A program made the position numbers and the translations under genes. A model generated the notes under the pieces. That model saw nothing but the letters and a program-made list of their open reading frames with translations, searched no databases and had not been told where the DNA came from. Positions 19,379 to 27,095 of a stretch of DNA of 64,000 bases are shown piece by piece; within the stretch, counting starts at the first letter, position 1, and every line of letters starts with the position of its first letter. Location: positions 1 through 64,000 of the forward strand of contig NZ_ATVM01000007.1 of the NCBI RefSeq assembly GCF_000420725.1, written 5' to 3'. This stretch comes from Marinococcus halotolerans DSM 16375 (GTDB taxonomy: Bacteria; Bacillota; Bacilli; Bacillales; Marinococcaceae).

Positions 19379-20047
19379 TCAAACTGCTCCCTTTTTCTTT
19401 AATACAGTTATTACTGTCATAAATAAAATTTTCATATCAAATAAAAAAGATTGTTTTTTGATATATTTCAACTCAAGATTTGTTCTTTCAGGATAAGCTA
19501 TCTCACTCCGCCCACTAACTTGCCATAACCCTGTCATACCAGGTTTAACAGATAAAAATTCATTTCTTCTATGTTGATATTCTTTTAATTCTTCTTCAAT
19601 TATTGGCCTGGGCCCAACTAAACTCATCTCTCCCTTAATAACATTAAACAATTGAGGTAGTTCATCTAAACTAGTTTTTCTTAAGAAAAAGCCAATTTTT
19701 GTTATTCTTGGATCTCTATCTTGTTCTAATTTGTATCCGTTGCTTATGAATTCTTTATATAGATCAGTGTTTTCTTTTAATTTTTTTTCAGCATCTATTA
19801 TCATAGATCGAAATTTATAAATATAAAACTCTTTCCCATTTTCCCCCACACGTTTTTGCCTAAAGAGTATCGCCCCTTTTTTCTCTTCAAATAAATACGT
19901 TAATGAAATAAGTATAAAAAAAGGCAAAAGTAAAATTAAAATTATAGTGGATAAAAAAAGATCCATAGTGCGTTTTATCGTTTGGTTATAGCGAATTTGT
20001 TTATTAGTTCTAAATTCCGACTTAGTTTCTACATTATTTTCTTGCAT
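19379..20047 (-). CDS. Initiating sugar-phosphate transferase (undecaprenyl-phosphate acceptor)
   Basis: Bacterial sugar transferase domain that starts each repeat unit by moving a sugar-phosphate onto undecaprenyl phosphate. It is the short, catalytic-domain-only form (222 residues). One N-terminal hydrophobic segment with an internal proline (LFLSTIILILLLPFFILISL) is followed by FRQKRVGENGKEFYIYKFRS, KTSLDELPQLFNV (catalytic DE) and GPRP. The ATG at 20047 follows an AGGGGGT ribosome site. It is the first gene of the island operon; its long AT-rich leader is described separately. Confidence 0.92.
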   Translation of the reverse strand: MQENNVETKSEFRTNKQIRYNQTIKRTMDLFLSTIILILLLPFFILISLTYLFEEKKGAILFRQKRVGENGKEFYIYKFRSMIIDAEKKLKENTDLYKEFISNGYKLEQDRDPRITKIGFFLRKTSLDELPQLFNVIKGEMSLVGPRPIIEEELKEYQHRRNEFLSVKPGMTGLWQVSGRSEIAYPERTNLELKYIKKQSFLFDMKILFMTVITVLKKKGAV

Positions 20048-20224
20048 AAACAAAGACCCCCTATATAGTTGGTTCGAATTTTATTAACTTTTGTTTAAAT
20101 TTTTCTTCAATTTTTTAAATATTTTTCTTTAAAAACGCTGTTGACTATCACTATAAATTCAAAAGCAATTTCTCAACAATTTCATTATTCCTCCTTCAAG
20201 TCCGTATCCATAAACCTATTCGTC

Positions 20225-20255
20225 TTCATTTAAACGTGTGATACGTTTAAATGAA
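20225..20255. promoter_or_regulatory. Perfect 13-bp inverted repeat in the operon leader
   Basis: TTCATTTAAACGT (20225-20237) and its exact complement (20243-20255) flank GTGAT. It lies about 180 bases upstream of the first gene and downstream of the candidate promoter. It would therefore form an RNA hairpin in the leader or serve as a palindromic operator. No T-run follows on either strand. Confidence 0.6.
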
Positions 20256-20365
20256 CTTCAATAGTCAAAATCACACAATTTTATTTTCTGAATGAGTAAA
20301 TAACTTGGCAATTATATATAAAAACTGCAGAAAAATTCAGCGTTATCTTTTTTCAATAACTTTTT

Positions 20366-20395
20366 ATAATACATTATAGTTCTAAATTTTGTCAA
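20366..20395 (-). promoter_or_regulatory. Candidate sigma-A promoter of the polysaccharide operon
   Basis: On the minus strand TTGACA (20395-20390), an 18-base spacer and TATTAT (20371-20366). A transcript from here would carry a leader of about 310 bases. The -35 is perfect and the -10 has one mismatch, but AT-rich DNA gives many chance matches. Confidence 0.45.
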
Positions 20396-20743
20396 TTTTC
20401 TTTTATATTTCACTTAACCGTTTTAACGCTAAAATTAGAGCCCAGATCAAATTCTTGAAATCACGAATGGTTCTTCATATATATGTTTCTTAATCACAAA
20501 AAAATTTCGCAATTAATAGCAATTTTGCTTATGATGTTAATAATCGTACAATAACTATTTTCTCTCTAGCTGGCAATTATTTCAACCTTTAAATTCTAAT
20601 TTTTGGGAAACTACTGAGCTTCTTTTTTGCTTCTACTTAATTATTTTTCACCTGGAATTTTAATATTAAGCGGATTCTTACTTTCTTTATGGGGGAGATA
20701 TGTATCCTATCATTGATTCAATTTATATTATTATTTTAAAATA

Positions 20744-21225
20744 GACTTTGTCAGTCCCAGATTGTAGACAAAGGCCTCCGAAAATGAATTTCGGAGGCCT
20801 TTGTCTGTGCCATCGAGGGGAAAAGAAGCCTCCAACGGCCGGTGCACGTCTGTCGCCACCGCCAGGTGGCGAGTTTTTTGAGATTCATCACCGCATAAAC
20901 AAGCATCGGCTGCGCGTTGTTTTTTGCCCTCCGGCCAGGAGTGTCCAGCGCAAGCCATGCTTTTGTTTGAGATCCGCGAAAATCCGTTCGAGGGTTTCTT
21001 TTCGTTTCGCATAGGTCCTCCGGTTCCACAGGGCATGCCGAAGGTGTTCGGCTTCGTCCAGATAGGTATCATACACAAAGTCCTTTTTGCGCAAGCGTTC
21101 CGGTGGGCCCTTGGAACGGGTATAAGGCATGACCGGACGAATGGCCTGCTCGCGAAGCAGATGAGCAATGGCCGGGTTTTATAGCAGTCACCGACGGCTA
21201 TAGGGAGGAAGGGATTTTTTCCCTT
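20744..21225 (-). pseudogene. Decayed IS1182-family transposase
   Basis: Broken transposase remains in three frames: AVGDCYKT, then PAIAHLLREQAIRPVMPYTRSKGP and ETLERIFADLKQKHGLRW, then VYAVMNLKKLATWRWRQ. These match IS1182-group proteins in order. At least two frameshifts are needed (near TATAAAACCC and within the GGGCAAAAAACAACG region). The block between KKDFVYD and YLDEAEHLRH has been deleted. The N-terminal part is missing. It differs from the IS1182-type gene at the window start. It marks the right edge of the AT-rich island. Confidence 0.82.
20766..20806. repeat. Perfect 18-bp inverted repeat at the IS1182 relic end
   Basis: AGACAAAGGCCTCCGAAA (20766-20783) and its complement (20789-20806) are separated by 5 bases. 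It is probably the subterminal hairpin of the decayed element, which blocks read-through transcription. The probable element end is near GACTTTGTCAGTCC at 20747. Confidence 0.7.
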
Positions 21226-21513
21226 GGGTTTCGTAGCCCCGATGGATTTCGGTTTCCAACTTCACGTAATAGGTACCGCAGATGAAACTGTTCAAATTTT
21301 TCTTGTTGGTATTTGCTTTCACCTAGGGGGCTCGATATAAAATATGGACAGATTAAAAAACTGGTGGCTGTAACTACCATCAGCACACGCTCAAAAATGA
21401 CTTCGAACAATCTCTTTCCCGAAACCGATGCGTGAAATTTTTGTTGAAGCATGAAAAAATTATTTATCGGCCGTCTCCTTTTTATATTCTATATATGTCT
21501 TCAGCAGAAAAAT
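21226..21513. other. Gene-free stretch beside the IS relic
   Basis: No frame here gives a recognisable protein. It may contain further unrecognisable IS1182-type debris, or the 3' untranslated part of the next gene on the minus strand. Confidence 0.4.
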
Positions 21514-22032
21514 CTATGATAACTGCGGCTTAACGTTAGCTGTTCCTAGATCAAAACGTTGGACCATAATCAGCGTCTGATCCATCGTTTGTACAGTATT
21601 TGGAGTCACGAAGGTGACTTTTATACTCTCCTCGAGCATCACCTGCTTGCCTGCGTCCTGGGAATCTTCTTTTACCTCGACGATATATTCCAGCCCATAC
21701 GGTGGCTTTTCTTCTGATGCCATGTACATGTTCTGCCATTCTGTTTCTTCAAGCAGCTGCTGCATTGGATTCCACTGCACGTAATTGCGGATCAATCGGT
21801 TCATGTCTTCGTACATGTAATGGCCTTTGTTCACCTGGTAATAGCGACGATTCTGCACTGGGCGGCCGATAATAAGCTCCATCTCGCTTAGCCGGTTTAG
21901 TTCCACGCGTATTGCGTTGGCCGAGTCGTTGAACTCGCGAACAATTCTTCGTAAATACGTTTCTTCCTCGTATAAAAAAAACTTCACAATCAAACGTAAT
22001 CTTGTTTTCGATGTTACTAATTGATGTAGCAA
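21514..22032 (-). CDS. Winged-helix transcriptional regulator 1 of the polysaccharide region
   Basis: Predicted DNA-binding protein, 172 residues. The N-terminal half is a winged helix-turn-helix (TSKTRLRLIVKFFLYEEETY, then SANAIRVELNRLSEMELI and a wing NRRYYQVNKGHYM) of a type often seen in exopolysaccharide loci. The C-terminal half (IVEVKEDSQDAGKQVMLEES) is not recognised. The start is TTG at 22032, with GGAGGAGG exactly 7 bases upstream. A paralogue with the same layout is at 25591-26085. It is separated from manC2 by about 380 bases, so it may be its own unit. Confidence 0.75.
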   Translation of the reverse strand: MLHQLVTSKTRLRLIVKFFLYEEETYLRRIVREFNDSANAIRVELNRLSEMELIIGRPVQNRRYYQVNKGHYMYEDMNRLIRNYVQWNPMQQLLEETEWQNMYMASEEKPPYGLEYIVEVKEDSQDAGKQVMLEESIKVTFVTPNTVQTMDQTLIMVQRFDLGTANVKPQLS

Positions 22033-22416
22033 TGATTTTCCTCCTCCAAGGGCTATAATAATAAAATGAATCTTCAAATGAGCGGAAAAATACTTGAATT
22101 CGTTTTTTAATTCCTGTTTATTGCATCGGCTGCTTTTATGGGTTTCTAAAGGTGTATCTTGAAATTTATGAAGTTTATTTACCTTTTAGAAATTTTCTAC
22201 CTCTTATGTTGCAGATTTACTAACAAGTATTCCTATTATCAATAAAAAAGAGACAGAACCCCGCAGCTGCCGCACTTAAATCGGAGGCATTGAACCTCTC
22301 CTCACTCAGCGCTGTTGACGATCAACGTCTAAGGCCTCCAAAGAAGCCCTTAGCACTGCCGAGTACCTCCGCGTGACACCGGGGCAGGAGACATAACCGC
22401 AAATTTTTCAGGAAAG
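22033..22416. other. Intergenic stretch at a composition boundary
   Basis: AT-rich up to about 22245, then GC-richer. No gene is seen. GTTGACGATCAAC near 22311-22323 is a short palindrome of unknown meaning. Any promoter of the downstream regulator gene should lie here, but none stands out. Confidence 0.4.
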
Positions 22417-23805
22417 CTATTTAATGAACTTGGCGGCGGAGCCGTTGTGGGCGCGGAGCACATCCTCCCACGTGTCATGGATCCGGACGGTATCTTCGTC
22501 GCTGATGTCCACGCCGGTCTGCACCTCCACAATTTCCAGGTCGATGGTGGCCCGGAGTGCGTGCTTTGTGCCAGCCGGCAGGTGCACAACGTCGCCTGCT
22601 TTGATGCGGTACATATGGTTGTCGACCGCAACCTCGCCTTCCCCGCGCACGACCGTCCATACTTCATCACGGTTATGGTGGTAGTGCAGCGTCGAGTTTT
22701 TTCCTCTTTCCAGCAGGATGCGCTTTGTGATCATCATCTGGCCGTCCGGGTACTTGGCGTAGTCGAGCACCCGCGACCAACCCCACAGCCGCTCCTCGTA
22801 CATTTGCGGATATCGGAAGTCCTTGATCAGCTCTTTAATCTGCGAGCTTGATTCTTTATTTGCGACGATGATGCCATCAGGACTCGACACAATCACCATA
22901 TTGCTGGCATCGATGACCGCAACCGGGATGTCGAGCTCGTTCACGAGGTGTGTGTTGACCGAGCTTTCGGAAATAATACCTTTCCCGGTCTGGTTTGCGG
23001 CCATCTCCTCGGTGAGCGTGTTCCACGTGCCTAGATCCTTCCAGTCGCCTTCGTATTGTAAAACGGTGACTTTTTCCGCCTTCTCCACGACCCGGTAGTC
23101 AAAGCTGATCTCGGGGATGGTGTGGTACTGGCTTTTAAGCAGCTCGTACTCAAACGGCAGCTGCTCCTCCTTGAGAATCCGAAGCAGATAATCCATCGTA
23201 AAGCCGAACACGCCGCAGTTCCAGAGCGCCTGTTTATCGATGAGCCGCTTTGCGGTTGCTTCGTCCGGCTTTTCCGTGAAGGCTCTGACGGTAAAAGCTC
23301 CGGTCTGCTCATTCAGGCTGCCTGGAACGATATAGCCGTATTTAGTGGACGGATATACAGGCCGCACTCCCATCAGTACCATATCACTCGTGCCCTCCTG
23401 AATCAGCTGCTCCAAAAGTTCAAAATTTTCAAAAAAATTAGTATCTACGAAGGCGTCTACCGGCAGCATCACAATCACTTCCTCCGGGGACGCTTTTTCG
23501 ACAGAAAACAGGTAGCTCGCTGCAAGGGCCACAGCCGCAAACGTATCGCGGCGCGATGGCTCCATCACCAGAGGCACCTCTTCCCCGAGCTGACGCCTGA
23601 TCAGATCCTTCTGTGATTCCGAGGTGGCGATCACCGCCGATGAGGCAAGGCCGCATGCTTCAAGCTGTCTCCACACCCGCTGGACCATCGACTCCTTCTG
23701 GCCGTCCGGCCCGTCGAGCACTTTGAGAAACTGTTTGGCTCTCGTATCGTTGGACAATGGCCACAATCGTTTTCCCGACCCTCCGGATAATAGGACTAAT
23801 CGCAT
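22417..23805 (-). CDS. manC: Mannose-1-phosphate guanylyltransferase (ManC type), host-composition copy
   Basis: Second GDP-mannose-forming enzyme, 462 residues, colinear with the island copy at 6232-7584. LLSGGSGKRLWPLSN, FTEKPDEATA and the cupin block LHYHHNRDEVWTVVRGEGEV are intact, so it looks active. Codon use is GC-rich, unlike the island copy. AAAGGAGG lies upstream of the ATG. It follows the PHP-protein gene by 42 bases and is the one gene of this cluster with a full set of catalytic motifs. Confidence 0.93.
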   Translation of the reverse strand: MRLVLLSGGSGKRLWPLSNDTRAKQFLKVLDGPDGQKESMVQRVWRQLEACGLASSAVIATSESQKDLIRRQLGEEVPLVMEPSRRDTFAAVALAASYLFSVEKASPEEVIVMLPVDAFVDTNFFENFELLEQLIQEGTSDMVLMGVRPVYPSTKYGYIVPGSLNEQTGAFTVRAFTEKPDEATAKRLIDKQALWNCGVFGFTMDYLLRILKEEQLPFEYELLKSQYHTIPEISFDYRVVEKAEKVTVLQYEGDWKDLGTWNTLTEEMAANQTGKGIISESSVNTHLVNELDIPVAVIDASNMVIVSSPDGIIVANKESSSQIKELIKDFRYPQMYEERLWGWSRVLDYAKYPDGQMMITKRILLERGKNSTLHYHHNRDEVWTVVRGEGEVAVDNHMYRIKAGDVVHLPAGTKHALRATIDLEIVEVQTGVDISDEDTVRIHDTWEDVLRAHNGSAAKFIK

Positions 23806-23847
23806 CTGCCTTCCTCCTTTTTTTCTGCAATTTTGGGTATAATCCCC

Positions 23848-24606
23848 TTATGCTCGTTTAAGAAAAGCACGTTTTCTTCGCATGGGTTCGGGCTGGTCGA
23901 CAAACGCCGGCAAACCACCCAGCAGGCGCTTGGTGTTTTCCTGCAGATCCAGAGCCTTGTTCAGGCCGAGCACTGCAGCAGTCTGCTCGTAGGCAGGTTT
24001 TAGGCGAAAAGGCACGCTGTCAGCCTGTGAGGCGATAAAATGAGCCAGGTTTTTTCGCAGAAGCTTCAGGGCGAACCGCTGCTTTTTGCGGCCGTGTTTC
24101 CCGGCAACTGCCTCAGCACTCACCTGCGACAGCGCCCCATGGGAAATGAAATAATACAAAGAATCGTCTGTCTCTGTGGATCCGAACAGCCGCTCCGGAT
24201 GTGTCATGATTGGAATATACCCTTCAAGCTGCATGGAATAAAACAGCCTTTTAATCTGTCCGAAGGTATCGCCGGTCTGCATTTCCACGAGGACGTAATT
24301 GGTGTCTTCAAGCGGCAGCAGCTGCCCGGATAAAAGGTCACCTACCATCTCCTGATGCAGCGTAATTTCATGGCCGCTTTTTACATGAAGCGGAATGCTT
24401 TCGGCACGGAGCTGCGTATTAAAATCGAGCACGGCTTCCTTCACGGTCAGGCCTTCATTTTCATAGACGCCGGGCCGGTAATGCGGCGTGGCAAAAACCG
24501 TCTGGATGTTGTTTGCGACGGCTTCCTTCGCGATGGCAATGCTTTCGTGTACCGCCTCCGGCCCGTGATCGAGCTTTGGCAGAATGTGTGTGTGTATATC
24601 GATCAT
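23848..24606 (-). CDS. CpsB/YwqE-like PHP-domain protein 1, metal site partly lost
   Basis: Homologue of the manganese-dependent tyrosine phosphatases that act on BY-kinases (YwqE, CpsB). MIDIHTHILP, ATPHY, SGHEITL and THPERL retain likely metal ligands. The C-terminal SDAH-type motif reads ASQADS, so its Asp and His are replaced. DD after ILP is changed to DH. Activity may be altered or lost (inference). The ATG at 24606 follows GGGGGAA; an upstream in-frame start at 24639 lacks a ribosome site. It lies between the Fcl-like gene and manC2. Confidence 0.82.
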   Translation of the reverse strand: MIDIHTHILPKLDHGPEAVHESIAIAKEAVANNIQTVFATPHYRPGVYENEGLTVKEAVLDFNTQLRAESIPLHVKSGHEITLHQEMVGDLLSGQLLPLEDTNYVLVEMQTGDTFGQIKRLFYSMQLEGYIPIMTHPERLFGSTETDDSLYYFISHGALSQVSAEAVAGKHGRKKQRFALKLLRKNLAHFIASQADSVPFRLKPAYEQTAAVLGLNKALDLQENTKRLLGGLPAFVDQPEPMRRKRAFLKRA

Positions 24607-24657
24607 GCGGCGTTCCCCCAGGTATTTGTTTCGGTGCATTCCTTGCGGGGATCGCCT

Positions 24658-25575
24658 CTACGCCCGGCCGGCGCGGTCCCTTTCTGTCTCCCATTGATGC
24701 AGGGCCTGCAGCCCTTTGGCAAGCGATACTTCCGGGTACCAGCCGTACCGGTTGATTTTTGACGTGTCGAGCGTTTTTCTCCGCATCCCACCGGATCCCG
24801 AGCCTGTAAAAAATACGGCGCCCCTGTAGCCGGTAATCCGCTTGATCAGCATGACAAGCTCCTTCGCGCTGACTTCCCGCTCGTTTCCGATATTGATCGG
24901 CCCCTTTTCATTGTAATGGTCCATCACAAACACGCAGCCGGACGCCAGATCATCGCCGTAGATAAGCTCCTGGAAGGCAGGTTCTTTTTCCGGAATTTCC
25001 ACCTTCGCCTGCCACTGATCCCGGGCCTGCATGCACCGCTGCATCGCATCGGCCACCATGCCGGTCCGTTTGTTCATATCCTCCACGGCGTACATCCGCG
25101 GCGCCACCGCAATATGGAAATTCGTGTTGGAGGTCCGGTTGTAGGCCCGGCAGAGAGCGATGCCCTCCCGGGTCACCTGCGTCTGCTCCGCATATACTTC
25201 GTCAATGATGCCCCTTTGCAGAAATGTCTCCTTCAGCGGCTGCGGGGTGTATTTCGGATACACGTGAATATCACCGATGTACAGCAGCTTTTTTACGTTG
25301 TAGCGGGCGGAGGCTTCAAGCACATTCGCCTGCTGCCAGCGCCTCGCCTGCAGCTCTGCTTTTGCTTCCGCATACTCATAGCCGTCGGTCATGAACACAT
25401 ACTCGATATTTTCCTTCGCAAAAAAGGTGTTCATGGCCTGAATGCTTTCCTTCCCTGTATCGATGCCGCAGCGCACGACCACGTTTTCGTATCCCTGCTT
25501 TAATAGGTAGTGATAAATGGCGCTGCCTGCCCGCTCCTGATGATTGGTTACGTAAATTTTCGCCTGTTTATCCAA
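24658..25575 (-). CDS. GDP-fucose-synthase-like protein without catalytic residues
   Basis: It aligns along its whole length (305 residues) with the intact Fcl at 9888-10838, for example KIYVTNHQERAGSAIYHYL against [19 protein letters not shown]. Two of three glycines of the NADP loop are lost. The catalytic Ser and Cys (GSTCIYPK) have become GDIHVYPK, and YxxxK (PYAIAK) has become VYAEQT. The frame is otherwise intact, with a TTG start behind AAGGAGG, so it is kept rather than decaying. It could be a binding or regulatory pseudoenzyme. Its partner is unknown. Confidence 0.8.
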   Translation of the reverse strand: MDKQAKIYVTNHQERAGSAIYHYLLKQGYENVVVRCGIDTGKESIQAMNTFFAKENIEYVFMTDGYEYAEAKAELQARRWQQANVLEASARYNVKKLLYIGDIHVYPKYTPQPLKETFLQRGIIDEVYAEQTQVTREGIALCRAYNRTSNTNFHIAVAPRMYAVEDMNKRTGMVADAMQRCMQARDQWQAKVEIPEKEPAFQELIYGDDLASGCVFVMDHYNEKGPINIGNEREVSAKELVMLIKRITGYRGAVFFTGSGSGGMRRKTLDTSKINRYGWYPEVSLAKGLQALHQWETERDRAGRA

Positions 25576-25590
25576 CCCGTCGGCCTCCTT

Positions 25591-26085
25591 TTATGATACT
25601 TTTTCTTTCTGCCTGCCTACGCTGATCAGCACCTGCTCAATATGATTCAGCATGGAAGTAGTTGCGAATGTTACCGTCGTTCCCTCTCCGAGATAAAACT
25701 GCTTGCCCCAGTGCGGAGAATTTTCCTCCACTTCGATCACGTATTCCACCGGCGAGCTCCGTTTCGGATCGGGCGTAATGTAGATGGTCCTCCAGTCGAT
25801 GCCCTTCAGCTGCTCGTGCAGCTCGTCCCAGTATAAGTACTGTTTAATGAGCGACTCCATCTGCCCGTGCAGATAGTAATTTTTATTGATTTTATAATAG
25901 CGGCGGTTTTTGACCCAGCGGTCGGTAATTAAATTCATGTCATACAGCCGGCGCAGCTCGAGGCGGATCGCGTTCGTTGATTCCTTGCATTCGCGCACGA
26001 GCTCACGCAGGTACGTTTCTTCCTCTGTCAGATAAAACTTCATTACGAGCCGCAGTCTTGTTTTGGATGTTACTAGTTGATGCAA
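25591..26085 (-). CDS. Winged-helix transcriptional regulator 2 of the polysaccharide region
   Basis: Paralogue of the regulator at 21514-22032. Both share HQLVTSKTRLRL, EEETYLR, NAIR-EL-RL and NRRYY. The N-terminal winged helix probably binds DNA; the C-terminal part (YVIEVEENSPHWGKQFYLGE) is conserved between the two but not recognised. TTG at 26085 is preferred because AAGGGGG lies 8 bases upstream; the ATG at 26091 is only 2 bases from it. It lies 15 bases before the Fcl-like gene, in the same direction, which suggests co-transcription. Confidence 0.75.
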   Translation of the reverse strand: MHQLVTSKTRLRLVMKFYLTEEETYLRELVRECKESTNAIRLELRRLYDMNLITDRWVKNRRYYKINKNYYLHGQMESLIKQYLYWDELHEQLKGIDWRTIYITPDPKRSSPVEYVIEVEENSPHWGKQFYLGEGTTVTFATTSMLNHIEQVLISVGRQKEKVS

Positions 26086-26142
26086 AACCATCTCCCCCTT
26101 CAGTCCCCTCGTCAATACGGATTATGTTCTTTGCCGGCACGA

Positions 26143-26877
26143 TTACAGCGTCAGTGCCGGCGGTGTGACCCTTCCCCCTTCCAGCAGCAGATGCGTATTT
26201 TTCTGCATCCGCTCCCATTCATCGAGCCGGTTCATCCTGACAAACTGCCGGTGCATCTGGTCCAGGCAGAATGGCTGGTCATATGCACTGCAGGCGTTCG
26301 ATGCGATAAAATGCACGAGCCGCTTTTTCAGAAAGTATTTCGCCCAGCGCCTGTCGCTTCTTCCATCGCGGCCAAGCAGCGCTCCGGCACTGACCTGTAC
26401 GGCTGCTCCTTCATTCACAAGCGTCTCAATCCCCCCGTGCTTTTTCTGAAAGATCTGCAGCCGCTCCGGCGATGAAAGAATGGGAATGAACCCGTGGTTG
26501 TACAGTTTTCTGAGCATCTGCCGGACGTACAATAAGCTGTGGCTTTCATTCATATGAATGAGTACATAATTGGTATGCTCAAGCGGCAGAATCCTTTTTC
26601 TTTCCAAATCGATTTCCATTCCACCGTACAGGGTGATTTCCTGACCCGAGCGGACGCGGACCGGAATCCGGGCTTTCAGGAGCTGAAAATTCAGAAACTT
26701 TACTGCCTCTGTCACAAAAACGGCCCCAAAATCATACGACGGATACCGGTATCTAGGCGTTGCGTAAATAATGCTGACGCCGGCGGCCGCTGCCTGCCTG
26801 GCCATTTCCAGACTTTCCTTCATCGTGTTTGGTCCGTGATCAAAGCCGGGAAGAATGTGGGCGTGCATCTCAATCAT
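26143..26877 (-). CDS. CpsB/YwqE-like PHP-domain protein 2, metal site largely lost
   Basis: Paralogue of the PHP protein at 23848-24606 (244 residues). It keeps the opening HxH (MIEMHAHILPGFDHGP) and the Glu of SGQEITL. ATPHY has become ATPRY, THPERL has become SSPERL and the SDAH-type motif reads ASNACS, so at least four probable ligands are gone. It looks like a catalytically dead phosphatase fold. The ATG follows AAGAGGTG. It is the first gene of the leftward cluster and is divergent from the two-component system. Confidence 0.78.
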   Translation of the reverse strand: MIEMHAHILPGFDHGPNTMKESLEMARQAAAAGVSIIYATPRYRYPSYDFGAVFVTEAVKFLNFQLLKARIPVRVRSGQEITLYGGMEIDLERKRILPLEHTNYVLIHMNESHSLLYVRQMLRKLYNHGFIPILSSPERLQIFQKKHGGIETLVNEGAAVQVSAGALLGRDGRSDRRWAKYFLKKRLVHFIASNACSAYDQPFCLDQMHRQFVRMNRLDEWERMQKNTHLLLEGGRVTPPALTL

Positions 26878-26960
26878 GTACTCACCTCTTTTACTTTGAG
26901 TAAGGCAAATGTCCTACGTGATATTTTTTAGAATATTTTGCCTGTTGCCGTTTCTTTTAT

Positions 26961-27030
26961 ATTAATAGTCCAGTATAATTATTAATAGTAATTACCTAGT
27001 CATTAATAATCACACAAATGTTAATAGTCA
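26961..27030. promoter_or_regulatory. Phased ATTAATAGT repeats in the divergent promoter region
   Basis: ATTAATAGT starts at 26961 and 26981. Close variants follow at 27002 (ATTAATAAT) and 27020 (GTTAATAGT). The spacing of about 20 bases equals two helical turns, so the sites face the same side of the DNA. GTCATATGAC at 27027-27036 is a palindrome next to the last copy. The region lies between the PHP gene (leftward) and the histidine kinase (rightward), a likely place for response-regulator binding. Confidence 0.55.
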
Positions 27031-27095
27031 TATGACCTTTTCTAGGAAGATGGGACCCCGCGCGGTATTACCCCGGCGAAAGGGAGTGAACCTGA

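Larger units (their letters stand above)
20054..20743. other. AT-rich gene-free leader region of the island operon
   Basis: About 690 bases without a credible coding frame. It holds a candidate leftward promoter (20366-20395) and a perfect inverted repeat (20225-20255). Otherwise it is low-complexity AT-rich DNA up to the edge of the IS1182 relic. Confidence 0.6.

Noticed and set aside
21198-21452. Small minus-strand ORF of 84 residues
   Set aside because: No recognisable motif, no ribosome site and partial overlap with IS1182 debris; it looks like a chance frame.
24658-25575. Fcl-like gene as a sequencing artefact of an active enzyme
   Set aside because: Changes are spread over three separate motifs in an unbroken frame, which base errors would not produce.
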